This document shows positions 8,289 to 16,721 of a stretch of 64,000 bases of DNA, one piece after another. The number at the start of each line of letters is the position of its first letter. Position 1 is the stretch's first letter. A program made the position numbers and the translations under genes. The stretch covers positions 4,521,501 to 4,585,500 of the forward strand of contig NZ_CP150265.1 in NCBI RefSeq assembly GCF_037976325.1, written 5' to 3'. The notes under the pieces were generated by a model. The model did no database searches. It saw nothing but the letters and a program-made list of their open reading frames with translations, and was not told the DNA's origin. Source of the stretch: Paenibacillus sp. FSL K6-3182. Its GTDB lineage: Bacteria > Bacillota > Bacilli > Paenibacillales > Paenibacillaceae.

Positions 8289-8918
8289 ATGAAAACGAAT
8301 CAACTAAAGCAATGGGCTCATTTTTTTCTGACTTATAAATTTGCGCTCGATGCTGTAGAAACAAAACTTAACATTCTAAATGAAGAATTTCAATTTATTC
8401 ATGATTACAATCCGATCGAGCATATGAAGACCAGAATCAAAGCGCCAGAGAGCGTCATGCAGAAGCTTCAGCGCAAAGGACTCCCTATTACTCTTGAGGA
8501 TGCCAAAGAGCATATACGGGATATTGCTGGCGTGCGCGTAATCTGTTCCTTCTCTACCGATATTTATCAAATCGTCGACATGATTAGCAAGCAAAGCGAC
8601 GTGCGCGTCGTTGAGCTCAAGGATTATGTCATCAATCCGAAGCCAAATGGTTATCAGAGCATTCATTTGCTAATTGAAATACCGGTCTTCCTTACCGATC
8701 GAACCGAAAATGTGCTTGTAGAAATTCAAATTCGAACGATTGCCATGGATTTCTGGGCAAGTCTCGAGCATAAGATCTATTATAAATTCAATGAGCAAAT
8801 TCCGCTACATATACAACAGCAGCTCAAAGGCTCTGCCGATATGATTCATCTTCTGGATCGGGAGATGCTTGCTTTGAATGTGGAAGTACAAAAGCACCGT
8901 GAGCAAGCTCTAAAATAA
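8289..8918 (+). CDS. relP: Small alarmone synthetase RelP (YwaC/SasA)
   Basis: A 209-residue stand-alone (p)ppGpp synthetase with no hydrolase or TGS/ACT domains. Synthetase motifs are visible: HIRDIAGVRVIC, the KPNGYQSIH motif and EIQIRTIAMDFWASLEHKIYY. The N-terminal TYKFALDAVETK and YNPIEHMKTRIK segments resemble B. subtilis YwaC (RelP) more than YjbM (RelQ), as I recall those sequences. Known of the family: it transfers pyrophosphate from ATP to GDP or GTP under cell-wall or other stress. The ribosome site is AGGAGTGAT. A strong terminator follows directly. In B. subtilis this gene is under ECF sigma control; only a weak TCGAAAC is visible upstream here. Confidence 0.88.
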   Translation: MKTNQLKQWAHFFLTYKFALDAVETKLNILNEEFQFIHDYNPIEHMKTRIKAPESVMQKLQRKGLPITLEDAKEHIRDIAGVRVICSFSTDIYQIVDMISKQSDVRVVELKDYVINPKPNGYQSIHLLIEIPVFLTDRTENVLVEIQIRTIAMDFWASLEHKIYYKFNEQIPLHIQQQLKGSADMIHLLDREMLALNVEVQKHREQALK

Positions 8919-8959
8919 AAAAAGCTCCATCCCGATTTACCGGGAAGGAGCTTTTTTTT
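8919..8959. terminator. Bidirectional intrinsic terminator
   Basis: GCTCC (8924-8928) pairs with GGAGC (8947-8951) and CCCG (8931-8934) with CGGG (8941-8944). A-rich and T-rich flanks let it serve relP on the plus strand and the membrane gene ending at 8966 on the minus strand. Confidence 0.9.
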
Positions 8960-8965
8960 ATTCGG

Positions 8966-9382
8966 TTAGGTGATCGCGTAATAAAAAGGGACGATAATTA
9001 AATTTAACATTAATGCAATAGCTCCGATCGCCATAGACCAACCGCCTAGTCCGCGTGCGCCTTGTCGGTATGCTATAAAGCCAAGTACAACTGATGTTGC
9101 ACCAATGAGTACAGGCCATAGAAACCAAGACGCAATTGCAAACACAAGTGATACCCATCCAAGAGCATAACCTCCGGACTCGGCATCTACCCGCTCTTCT
9201 CTCTCCTCATAACGGTTTTCTCTGTGCTCTGTATGAACTGCTGGATTGCTGATTGCAAAATCAGCAGCCATTTCTTCATTTACATCAATCAAGCGATCCG
9301 TCCCCACAACTGGATGGCTTGTTCGTTCAGATCGATCTCGATCATCCAACAATTGTTTATAATCGTCTTCATATTTACCCAT
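8966..9382 (-). CDS. Two-TM membrane protein (DUF4190-like)
   Basis: A 138-residue protein. The N-terminal ~70 residues are very polar and acidic (cytoplasmic by inference). Two hydrophobic helices follow at about 73-100 and 112-136, joined by YRQGARGLGGW. The GWVSLVFAIAS ... VLGFIAYRQ pattern resembles DUF4190 membrane proteins of Bacillota, whose role is unknown. The ATG follows GGAGTGAAG at good spacing. It is the last of three short minus-strand genes (9656-10156, 9389-9601, 8966-9382) and ends at the shared terminator. No function can be assigned. Confidence 0.7.
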   Translation of the reverse strand: MGKYEDDYKQLLDDRDRSERTSHPVVGTDRLIDVNEEMAADFAISNPAVHTEHRENRYEEREERVDAESGGYALGWVSLVFAIASWFLWPVLIGATSVVLGFIAYRQGARGLGGWSMAIGAIALMLNLIIVPFYYAIT

Positions 9383-9388
9383 CGACCT

Positions 9389-9601
9389 TCACTCCTTTGG
9401 TTTAAAGGTAAGGCAGCATGTTGACTTTGATTGTTCAGCTTGATCTTGATGAAATAGTCCGAGGTCATCCGCAGCAAATTCTTCTTTAAAATTGGCGCCT
9501 GCATGTTGATCGATTTCGATGTTGATTTCACTAGCTCCACAATTATTGCCTTCTTTCCAGAAGTTGCAGTTAGCGACACTACAAGACACGCCTTTTGGCA
9601 T
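9389..9601 (-). CDS. DUF1540-type cysteine-rich protein
   Basis: A 70-residue protein. The start at 9601 is chosen because a near-ideal ribosome site (GGAGGTGAT, 9608-9616) lies six bases upstream; a longer frame to 9649 lacks one. The sequence MPKGVSCSVANCNFW, then NNCGASEINIEI, and a CC pair near the end match DUF1540 proteins, with conserved Cys likely binding metal (known of the family, role unknown). It ends six bases before the next start, so it probably shares a transcript with both neighbours. Confidence 0.78.
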   Translation of the reverse strand: MPKGVSCSVANCNFWKEGNNCGASEINIEIDQHAGANFKEEFAADDLGLFHQDQAEQSKSTCCLTFKPKE

Positions 9602-9655
9602 AAAAAAATCACCTCCACTATCAAGTTTCCCTGACCGGAGGTGATTCATTCTGCC

Positions 9656-10156
9656 TTATTTTTGTCCTTGCATACGACGCTGAGTCATGTAATCATTTTC
9701 GTAATACGCTAATTCATCACGCAGTTCTTCAAAAACCTTGGAAACACTAAGTACGATACCACGAGAATCACGATTCGGTTTAAAGCGGAAACGAATCGCA
9801 TCTTGGCCAGTATAAGCATAACGGCCATCTTCAGAATAACATTCGTTCTTCGGATAGAAAAACGCGCTTACGCATTGATGGTAAACCTCATACAGCACGC
9901 GTTCCGCATAATCTGTATCAAAATTGGGCCGTCTGAGCAATACTCCCAGCTTTTCAACCGAGACTTCAGAAAAGACCAATAAATGTCTCAAATCGGATAA
10001 AAGGCCTTTGTAAAAAGTATGTGCTTCTTCTCCATCATCTTCGCCGGTTAATTGGGGCAAGGAATTGTTATTCAGAAACGGTTCCAGTTGGCTTAACGCA
10101 TCCTTTAGCTTTGTGCGAGTTGATTCCGTTAGTGCTTTGACGTTGGCAGTTGGCAT
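9656..10156 (-). CDS. YpuI-like protein (DUF3907)
   Basis: A 166-residue soluble protein. The start at 10156 (MPTANVKAL) has AAAGGGGA eight bases upstream; a longer opening to 10222 has no ribosome site. Mostly helical N-terminus, then a C-terminal part with RFRFKPNRDSRGIVLSV and FEELRDELAYYENDY. This C-terminal pattern resembles B. subtilis YpuI, as far as I remember that family. No catalytic motif, signal peptide or membrane helix is visible. It is the first of a short minus-strand cluster with the DUF1540 gene and the two-TM gene. Role unknown. Confidence 0.65.
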   Translation of the reverse strand: MPTANVKALTESTRTKLKDALSQLEPFLNNNSLPQLTGEDDGEEAHTFYKGLLSDLRHLLVFSEVSVEKLGVLLRRPNFDTDYAERVLYEVYHQCVSAFFYPKNECYSEDGRYAYTGQDAIRFRFKPNRDSRGIVLSVSKVFEELRDELAYYENDYMTQRRMQGQK

Positions 10157-10340
10157 ATAGGTAGTTCCCCTTTCATAATCCAAACACACGTAAAAACTAC
10201 AATCATCACTATCGTACCACAAATTACATTTAAGTGGTACTGGCGATTCACGCTTTCGTTCGCATATTTTAAGCCTTGGAATCCGAACCTATAGATTAGA
10301 CTTAGCTCTAATTTAGAACGATCAATGGAGGGTTTCAGGC

Positions 10341-12188
10341 ATGCATAGAAAATGGATTGGTGGCCTTACAATTTTAGCCTTAGCTGCTCTACTTATACCA
10401 ATGACGCCGATATTTGCCCCTAAAGACGTCAAAAAACCGCCGCAAACGTCTAGTTTTTCTGCAAAACGCGAGCATACGCTCAAAATTGCTGCGCTGCAAT
10501 CCGATATGAAAGCGACAGCGATGCTTTGCTCAACAGAGTGCTCCAAAGATTTTCAGAAGCTAATGAGCTCCAGTATGGGATCAAAAAACGAAGCTGATCA
10601 ACAAATCAAGCATATGATGCATGAGCATGCGCACATGGCTTATATTAGCTGGATTTCGGGCAATCGCAGCGTTGATCGAGGAGCCCTTCCACAAACAGAG
10701 GATCAGAAAGTCAAATCTTATGTTTCTGAAGCAAAATCACAAGTTAGCAAAGGGGCCAAATTTGAATCCCCTTCTTTCACGGCCAAAAATGGAAGCCGTT
10801 ATATGGTGCTGGGTGTGCCAGACTCCAAGCATAGTGGAATCGGTGTTGTCGGTGTCATCAAACAAGATATTTTGAAATCCGTAGAACATCATCAAATGCG
10901 CAACCTTAGACTTGTACCTTACCCGGTTGAAGGAAATTACAAAATCGAATCCGTGAAACCAAACTCAACGATCGATACGACTGTTCGTACTGGCGAGGAT
11001 AACGGTAATGCCAGTCATTATCATGTTCGTGACGTCGTTGTACATTTCGTTAAGCCTCTTTCGGGCAGTGAGCTTGAACAGGTAAAACGCGATATAAATG
11101 CGGAGTGGGTTAAACAAGTCGGAGATACTTTTATTTTCCGCTCAAGAAATATTGAAACGGATCAGCTAGTCCGTTATTTCAAGCAAACGTGGAATACCGA
11201 ATATACAGAACCACATTATTTGTATATGACAAATGAGAGCTCAGCCGCTATCGTTCCAAATGACGCTTTGTACTCAGAGTACCAATGGAATTTGCCATCA
11301 ATTGAGACGGAAAAGGGCTGGAGTTTATCTAAAGGCAGTGACAAGGTTATTATTGCTGTGCTTGATACCGGCGTGCAAAGCAATCATCCGGATTTGAAGG
11401 GAAAGCTCGCTGAAGGCAAAAATATAGTAGATGAAAATGCGGCTCCCGATGATGATGTTGGCCACGGAACCCATGTATCTGGCATCATTGGCGCTACCGT
11501 TAACAATAATGAAGGTGTTGCCGGTTTATCATGGTACAACAAAATTATGCCTGTTAAAGTATTGGACAGCAGCGGTGCAGGCTCAACTTACTCCGTCGCT
11601 CAAGGCATTATTTGGGCCGTCGATCATGGAGCTAAGGTCATTAATATGAGCTTAGGCAACTATGCGCAGGCAGATTTTCTACATGACGCGATTAAATACG
11701 CCTATGAACATGACGTAGTTATGATTGCAGCCAGCGGTAACGATAATACGGATCGACCGGGATATCCAGCCGCATATCCGGAAGTATTCGCTGTTGCGGC
11801 TACCAACAGCAGCAAAGAAAAAGCCTCATTTTCCAACTATGGCGATTATATAGACGTTGCAGCACCTGGCGACAGCATTGCGAGCACCTATCCTGGCAGT
11901 CAATATGCGGCATTGTCCGGCACATCTATGGCAAGTCCCCATGTCGCGGCATTGGCAGGATTGATTCGTTCCATTAATCCTGAGCTATCCAACGTTGAAG
12001 TTATGGAAATTATGAGAAAATCAGCTATTGATTTAGGCGCCAAAGGAAAAGACGATTATTTTGGCTATGGAGAAATCGATGTTGATAAAGCGCTGCAAGC
12101 TGCTTCAAAATACGGTGGAGCGCTGCAAACTTATCCCGATCAGGTAAAAAGAAGGCTTGATCGGATTATGAATAAGTACGGGAAGTAA
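10341..12188 (+). CDS. Secreted S8 subtilisin-like serine protease
   Basis: A 615-residue exported protease. A signal peptide or anchor is visible at residues 1-26 (RKW then a long hydrophobic stretch). A pro-region follows, including a beta-rich HVRDVVVHFVKPLSG ... FIFRS segment like the fervidolysin or inhibitor-type prodomain. The catalytic domain holds the triad Asp342 (AVLDTGV), His375 (GHGTHVSG) and Ser529 (GTSMASPHVA), plus the oxyanion Asn in AASGNDN. The C-terminus ends shortly after the peptidase domain. The ribosome site GGAGGG precedes the ATG. Known of the family: extracellular protein degradation or processing. It is a single gene closed by the palindromic terminator at 12206. 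Confidence 0.93.
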   Translation: MHRKWIGGLTILALAALLIPMTPIFAPKDVKKPPQTSSFSAKREHTLKIAALQSDMKATAMLCSTECSKDFQKLMSSSMGSKNEADQQIKHMMHEHAHMAYISWISGNRSVDRGALPQTEDQKVKSYVSEAKSQVSKGAKFESPSFTAKNGSRYMVLGVPDSKHSGIGVVGVIKQDILKSVEHHQMRNLRLVPYPVEGNYKIESVKPNSTIDTTVRTGEDNGNASHYHVRDVVVHFVKPLSGSELEQVKRDINAEWVKQVGDTFIFRSRNIETDQLVRYFKQTWNTEYTEPHYLYMTNESSAAIVPNDALYSEYQWNLPSIETEKGWSLSKGSDKVIIAVLDTGVQSNHPDLKGKLAEGKNIVDENAAPDDDVGHGTHVSGIIGATVNNNEGVAGLSWYNKIMPVKVLDSSGAGSTYSVAQGIIWAVDHGAKVINMSLGNYAQADFLHDAIKYAYEHDVVMIAASGNDNTDRPGYPAAYPEVFAVAATNSSKEKASFSNYGDYIDVAAPGDSIASTYPGSQYAALSGTSMASPHVAALAGLIRSINPELSNVEVMEIMRKSAIDLGAKGKDDYFGYGEIDVDKALQAASKYGGALQTYPDQVKRRLDRIMNKYGK

Positions 12189-12205
12189 TTCAGCAAACAC
12201 AATAA

Positions 12206-12238
12206 AGCACCCATCGCATGCGATGGGTGCTCTTTGTT
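12206..12238. terminator. Palindromic bidirectional terminator
   Basis: A perfect 26-bp palindrome (12206-12231; left arm AGCACCCATCGCA) between the subtilase stop and the 3' end of rnpB. A T-rich run follows on the plus strand and ATTGTG-type sequence on the other. It probably ends both transcripts. Confidence 0.8.
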
Positions 12239-12255
12239 TGTAAGTGTAAGGTCGT

Positions 12256-12666
12256 GCGGAAAGTTTGTCGTAAGCCGGGTTCTGTACTTCTGGTGGTCCA
12301 AACGGGAACGACCCTCCCACGATGAAGCGACAATCATCTATCTAGGCCATACATTGCTATACGGCTCCAGCAACCAACCCGGACGCGCCTCAGGCTAAGG
12401 CTGCAGCTTAGGGGCTGCGGCGTCCTCTCGGTCTTGCTCCAGATGGGGTTTACCAGGAACGTAGTCACCTATGCTCCTCGTGGTCTCTTACACCACGGTT
12501 CCACCCTTACCTGTTCCGGCTAAAAGCCGGCCATCGGCGGTCCATTTCTGTGGCACTATCCTTCAGCTCGCGCTGACTGGACGTTATCCAGCATCCTGCC
12601 CTGCGGAGCCCGGACTTTCCTCTCGCGGCAACAAGGCCGCCAGCGATTGTCTGTCAAACTTTCCGT
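12256..12666 (-). ncRNA. rnpB: RNase P RNA, type B
   Basis: About 411 nt on the minus strand. The 5' part contains GAGGAAAGTCCGGGC (near 12622-12606) and the conserved ACAGGTAAGGGTGGAA region; the 3' end pairs GGAAAGTTTG with the 5' end. These and the length near the B. subtilis 401 nt fit the Bacillus-type (B) catalytic RNA that trims tRNA 5' leaders. Ends are estimated from the terminal helix and the promoter and may be off by several bases. Confidence 0.95.
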
Positions 12667-12676
12667 GGCATCGTTA

Positions 12677-12705
12677 AGTATACAAGGTATTTCACAAAAG
12701 CTCAA
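12677..12705 (-). promoter_or_regulatory. rnpB promoter
   Basis: On the minus strand TTGAGC (12705-12700), 17-base spacer, TATACT (12682-12677). Predicted start is near 12670, directly at the RNase P RNA 5' end. Confidence 0.75.
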
Positions 12706-12739
12706 CCCTCAATGCCATTCCAATCTAACAATAATTTAA

Positions 12740-13861
12740 CTATATAAAAGTAAACGGTTCTGTGTTCAAGGAAGAAGCAACCGCTGTCGTTTCATATTTA
12801 CTGCTCACAAGCTGTTCATTCAACCAATTTGCAACCTTCTGCTTCATCACTTTTTCAATGTTATGACCAGGGTCGATGATCGTCATTCCTGCAGCCAGCG
12901 CATCATGTGCGGTGTGATAATCAATATCTCCAGTGACAAGCACATCAGCGCCGGAAAATACAGCATGGCGTACATACTTGCCACCCGCACCTCCGAGTAC
13001 AGCGGCTTTGCGAATGACTCGGTCGAGTGCTCCTACGACTCTCACCGCTGGAACATCAAATAATTGCTTCGCTTGTTCTGCAAGCTCACTCAGTGTCTTC
13101 GGCTCGGTTAGCTTGCCGACTCTGCCCAGTCCAAACGATCTGCCCTTTAAATCGACTGAATATAAATCATAAGCAACCTCTTCATACGGATGTGCTTTAA
13201 GCATAGCTTGGACCGTTTTGCGGTGGACACTGTGAGGCACGATCGTTTCAATCCGAATCTCATCAGCACGCTCCAGCTTTCCTTCCTCGCCAATGAATGG
13301 GTTCGTTCCTGGTCCGGGAATAAATGTTCCTGTCCCCTTTATATTGAAGCTGCAGTTGCTGTAGCTGCCAATTTTACCTGCCCCTGCCCGCCACATAGCC
13401 TCAAGTACTTGCTCGTGATGGCTCTCTGGTACAAATACAACAAGCTTGTACAGCTTATCCGTATGCACTTCCTCCAAACACTGACGGTTATCCGGCACGA
13501 TACCGATTAAATCAGCGAGCCAATCATTTATTCCGCCATCTGCCACATCAAGATTGGTATGTGAAATATATACGGCAATGTCGTTTTTGATAAGCTTCTC
13601 GTATAGGCGCCCTGCCGCAGTTGATGTATCCAGCTTGGCAAGCGGCCGATATATGATCGCATGATGAGCGATAATAAGCTCAGCACCTTGCTCGATCGCT
13701 TCATCAACAACAGCATCCGTCACATCCAATGCAACGAGGATCTTCTTAATCGGTTTATTTAATGTGCCAAGCTGCAAGCCGATTTTGTCATTTTCAACCG
13801 CATAATGCTTAGGCGCAAGCTGCTCCATTAACTGGATCACGGTTTGTCCATTGGCAAGCAT
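12740..13861 (-). CDS. yqfO: Nif3-like dinuclear metal-centre protein (YqfO)
   Basis: A 373-residue Nif3/YqfO protein. Metal-ligand segments are visible: IIAHHAIIYRP (near residues 63-73), SHTNLDVADGG (near 99-109) and a C-terminal DIDYHTAHDAL. The central region with the KLVVFVPESHHEQVLEAM type domain matches the PII-like insert seen in Bacillus YqfO. Known of the family: a toroidal hexamer with a two-metal site, proposed as a GTP cyclohydrolase-like or phosphatase-like enzyme but not settled. The start ATG 13861 has GAGGAGG upstream and lies 25 bases inside the end of trmK, so translation is probably coupled, as in B. subtilis trmK-yqfO. Confidence 0.9.
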   Translation of the reverse strand: MLANGQTVIQLMEQLAPKHYAVENDKIGLQLGTLNKPIKKILVALDVTDAVVDEAIEQGAELIIAHHAIIYRPLAKLDTSTAAGRLYEKLIKNDIAVYISHTNLDVADGGINDWLADLIGIVPDNRQCLEEVHTDKLYKLVVFVPESHHEQVLEAMWRAGAGKIGSYSNCSFNIKGTGTFIPGPGTNPFIGEEGKLERADEIRIETIVPHSVHRKTVQAMLKAHPYEEVAYDLYSVDLKGRSFGLGRVGKLTEPKTLSELAEQAKQLFDVPAVRVVGALDRVIRKAAVLGGAGGKYVRHAVFSGADVLVTGDIDYHTAHDALAAGMTIIDPGHNIEKVMKQKVANWLNEQLVSSKYETTAVASSLNTEPFTFI

Positions 13862-14610
13862 TGTAAAACCTCCTCAATCACGTTCATCTCCGCCTGAAAC
13901 TGCTCGCGTTTACTCGCTGATTCAGCAAGATCTGATCCACCCAGCTGATCACAAATACGCTCAAGCTTATTCAGCTCATGACGCCATTTTTTAAGCAATA
14001 CAGGTTGCGGCTCACGGAGCAAATACGGACCCATTTGCTTCAAAACACCAAATAGCTTGTCAGCCGCAAGCTTAACCTTCAAGAAGCTGCCATCATAAAG
14101 CTCGCTATTGCGCGCTTTAGCATCCGATACACGTATGGCGTGCATCACTTCATAAATTTTTCCGTCTTCTTCGAGAATGCTTTCTGCAGCCAAATACCAA
14201 TTATGCTTCAATAGCCATTCGCGTACGACTTCTTCACCTACATTAGGCTGCAGCACAAGCTCTACAACCCCTTCTAGCTTGCCCGCCGCATGACCTGCCT
14301 CCAATATATCGCTCATAAGGCTGCCGCCCATACCGGCGATTGTGACCGTGTCAGCCTCACCAGGCTGAAGCACGTTCAGGCCATCGCCTTGCCGGACTGT
14401 CAAACGAGCAGTCATTCCAGCAGCAGCACCTTGCTTCTTCGCTGCCTCATAGGGACCGAGGTTCAGCTCTCCTGCGATCGCTGAAGGGCACTTATCGATT
14501 TGCAGCAAATATACGGGGAGCATCGCATGATCCGAGCCTATATCAGCTACACGCGAGCCCGCGGTTACGTAATCTGCAATCTTCTGCAGACGCCTTGATA
14601 GTTTTAACAT
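13837..14610 (-). CDS. trmK: tRNA (adenine-22-N1)-methyltransferase TrmK
   Basis: 257 residues. The start at 14610 (MLKLSRRLQ) is chosen because its ATG overlaps the stop of the upstream gene as TAATG and family members begin at this point; an upstream in-frame ATG at 14631 would add seven residues. The SAM-binding motif VADIGSDHAMLPVYL is near residues 22-36, and TIAGMGGSLMSDIL near 91-104 corresponds to the active-site loop. The C-terminal helical part is the second domain. Known of the family: it makes m1A22 in tRNA. No independent ribosome site is seen, so it likely relies on coupling to the membrane gene upstream. Confidence 0.9.
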   Translation of the reverse strand: MLKLSRRLQKIADYVTAGSRVADIGSDHAMLPVYLLQIDKCPSAIAGELNLGPYEAAKKQGAAAGMTARLTVRQGDGLNVLQPGEADTVTIAGMGGSLMSDILEAGHAAGKLEGVVELVLQPNVGEEVVREWLLKHNWYLAAESILEEDGKIYEVMHAIRVSDAKARNSELYDGSFLKVKLAADKLFGVLKQMGPYLLREPQPVLLKKWRHELNKLERICDQLGGSDLAESASKREQFQAEMNVIEEVLQCLPMDKP

Positions 14611-15446
14611 TATACAACCCACACCATCCATTGTTTTCGCATTGAAAATAATATTATGCCGCCTATCGCTATTTTGACAATGAGCTGCAGCTGCAACAAA
14701 ATCGCATCATTTACGAACATGACCGAGTATAGCTCAGGCATAAACCACACGAGCGCGCAGGTTGCAAACAAAACAGCAGATACCGGCTTCGACCAGCGAT
14801 GTACAAACCAACTGCTCCAACCAAATAAACAAGCGATAGGCAGCCAGTATAGCTGCACCTCATACCATTTCGAATCCAGCATAAATTGTGACAGCAGCCA
14901 CGCATAAACAAGTATAGCCGCCAACCAGCCACTTAAATGAAGGGCAGGAATGCGAGCCTTTATTCCGTAAACAACCCAAAAGATCGAACAAAAGGCCAAC
15001 AAGCCTGTTTTCCAGCCCCAATGATCAAAAGCATGCAGATTCAACATATACAATCCCCCGCCTAGAAGGAGGAGCATTCCCGTACTTGTTATTGCCAATC
15101 CAGCCGACTCGTTGCGGCTGCGAAGTCGCTGTCCCGTAAGTAAAAAAACAGCCACCGCGCCGACCACAACAGCCATTTGCAATAACGGATGAAATTCGTT
15201 AAAATAAAGCACAACAAAGGAAATTAAGGTAAAAGTTCCAAATGTAAGTAGCCATTGCATACCTGTTGCTCGTTGTACTGCGGCGATTGCTTTTCCAACT
15301 GTATGATGCTGTTCTTTAGTTGTTTGGATCGTATCTTGATCAGCATACAAATTCAGCAGAAAGTCACAATATTGATCTGGCAGCAGCTTGCTTCGGCGCC
15401 AATGATCAATTTCTTTCACGATAATTTGCCGACGATCCTGATTCAT
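14610..15446 (-). CDS. Multi-pass membrane protein (DUF2157-like)
   Basis: 278 residues. An N-terminal ~55-residue polar helical part (EIDHWRRSKLLPDQYCDFLLNLY) is followed by roughly eight closely packed hydrophobic segments to the end. The short cytoplasmic helix plus membrane block resembles DUF2157 proteins of unknown function. The ATG follows AAGGATAGCG. Its TAA overlaps the trmK ATG by one base. It sits at the head of the trmK-yqfO unit, downstream of the sigA terminator; B. subtilis has no such gene here as far as I recall. No catalytic or transport motif is recognised. Confidence 0.7.
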   Translation of the reverse strand: MNQDRRQIIVKEIDHWRRSKLLPDQYCDFLLNLYADQDTIQTTKEQHHTVGKAIAAVQRATGMQWLLTFGTFTLISFVVLYFNEFHPLLQMAVVVGAVAVFLLTGQRLRSRNESAGLAITSTGMLLLLGGGLYMLNLHAFDHWGWKTGLLAFCSIFWVVYGIKARIPALHLSGWLAAILVYAWLLSQFMLDSKWYEVQLYWLPIACLFGWSSWFVHRWSKPVSAVLFATCALVWFMPELYSVMFVNDAILLQLQLIVKIAIGGIILFSMRKQWMVWVV

Positions 15447-15515
15447 AAAATCTCGCTATCCTTTCGGTCGACTTGTCTTGCCTGCACAAGTCCGTATGTA
15501 TGAGGTTGGCATTTT

Positions 15516-15549
15516 AGAAAAAAGACCTCGCTGCACGAGCAGAAAGGTC
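15516..15549 (-). terminator. Terminator of the dnaG-sigA operon
   Basis: On the minus strand GACCT ... AGGTC encloses a second stem CTGC-TCGT-GCAG and is followed by TTTTTT. It lies 24 bases past the sigA stop. Confidence 0.85.
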
Positions 15550-15572
15550 AATATACTAAACATCAAGTTTTT

Positions 15573-16703
15573 TTATTCGAGGAAATCTTTCAAACGTTTG
15601 CTGCGGCTTGGATGACGCAGTTTGCGAAGTGCTTTGGCTTCAATTTGACGAATACGCTCACGCGTAACACCAAATACTTTGCCAACTTCCTCAAGCGTTC
15701 TCGTGCGTCCATCATCAAGACCGAAGCGAAGACGAAGTACATTTTCTTCTCTTTCAGTCAATGTATCGAGCACGTCTTCCAGTTGCTCTTTAAGCAGCTC
15801 ATACGCAGCAGCATCTGCTGGAGCAAGCGCTTCTTGGTCTTCAATGAAATCACCTAGGTGAGAATCATCTTCTTCCCCGATTGGAGTTTCAAGCGATACC
15901 GGTTCTTGTGCGATCTTCATAATCTCGCGTACCTTCTCGGTGCTTAGCTCCATCTCCGCAGCAATTTCCTCCGGTGTCGGTTCGCGTCCAAGTTCTTGGA
16001 GCAATTGACGTGATACTCTAATTAGCTTGTTAATCGTTTCCACCATATGAACCGGGATACGAATTGTTCGTGCTTGGTCAGCAATGGCGCGAGTAATCGC
16101 TTGACGAATCCACCATGTTGCATACGTACTGAATTTGAAGCCCTTCTGATGGTCAAACTTCTCAACTGCTTTAATAAGTCCCATATTGCCCTCTTGAATC
16201 AAATCAAGGAACAACATGCCTCTACCTACATAACGTTTCGCAATACTGACAACAAGCCGCAGGTTCGCTTCCGCAAGTCTACGTTTTGCTTCCTCGTCAC
16301 CATTCTCGATACGTTGTGCAAGTTCAACCTCATCATCTGCAGAAAGAAGTGGAACCCGACCGATTTCTTTTAAATACATACGTACCGGGTCATTAATTTT
16401 TATACCCGGCGGCAAAGCTAGATCATCATCAAAGTTAAAGTCGTCCTGTTCGCGCTCTTGTTCTTCCCCTTGGGCAGCGAGTGGATTTTCTTCGTCATTT
16501 TCGTTCAGTACCTCAATCCCAAAATCATCGAGCTGTTCGAAAAATTCATCAATTTGTTCAGGGTCTTGATCGAACGGAGCCAACTTATCCATAATTTCTT
16601 TATACGTCAAAGATGACCTCTTTTTGCCTTGCTCAATCAATTGATCCTTCACATGATCCAGTTTTTGTTCGGTATCTAGTTCAGTATGTTGATCATTCGC
16701 CAT
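15573..16703 (-). CDS. sigA: RNA polymerase primary sigma factor SigA (RpoD)
   Basis: A 376-residue housekeeping sigma factor. Short region 1.1 with acidic stretch to ~residue 100, then region 1.2 ([16 protein letters not shown]), region 2 with [18 protein letters not shown] and [17 protein letters not shown] (core binding and -10 recognition), region 3 ([16 protein letters not shown]), and region 4.2 ([19 protein letters not shown]) for -35 recognition. Length matches B. subtilis SigA. The ribosome site is GGGAGG before the ATG. It follows dnaG by 18 bases in the classic macromolecular-synthesis operon and ends at the terminator near 15549. Confidence 0.98.
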   Translation of the reverse strand: MANDQHTELDTEQKLDHVKDQLIEQGKKRSSLTYKEIMDKLAPFDQDPEQIDEFFEQLDDFGIEVLNENDEENPLAAQGEEQEREQDDFNFDDDLALPPGIKINDPVRMYLKEIGRVPLLSADDEVELAQRIENGDEEAKRRLAEANLRLVVSIAKRYVGRGMLFLDLIQEGNMGLIKAVEKFDHQKGFKFSTYATWWIRQAITRAIADQARTIRIPVHMVETINKLIRVSRQLLQELGREPTPEEIAAEMELSTEKVREIMKIAQEPVSLETPIGEEDDSHLGDFIEDQEALAPADAAAYELLKEQLEDVLDTLTEREENVLRLRFGLDDGRTRTLEEVGKVFGVTRERIRQIEAKALRKLRHPSRSKRLKDFLE

Positions 16704-16721
16704 ATTCCGACTCCCTCCCCC

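Noticed and set aside
12105..12677. Short openings over the rnpB region on both strands
   Set aside because: The sequence is RNase P RNA; frames here are not coding.
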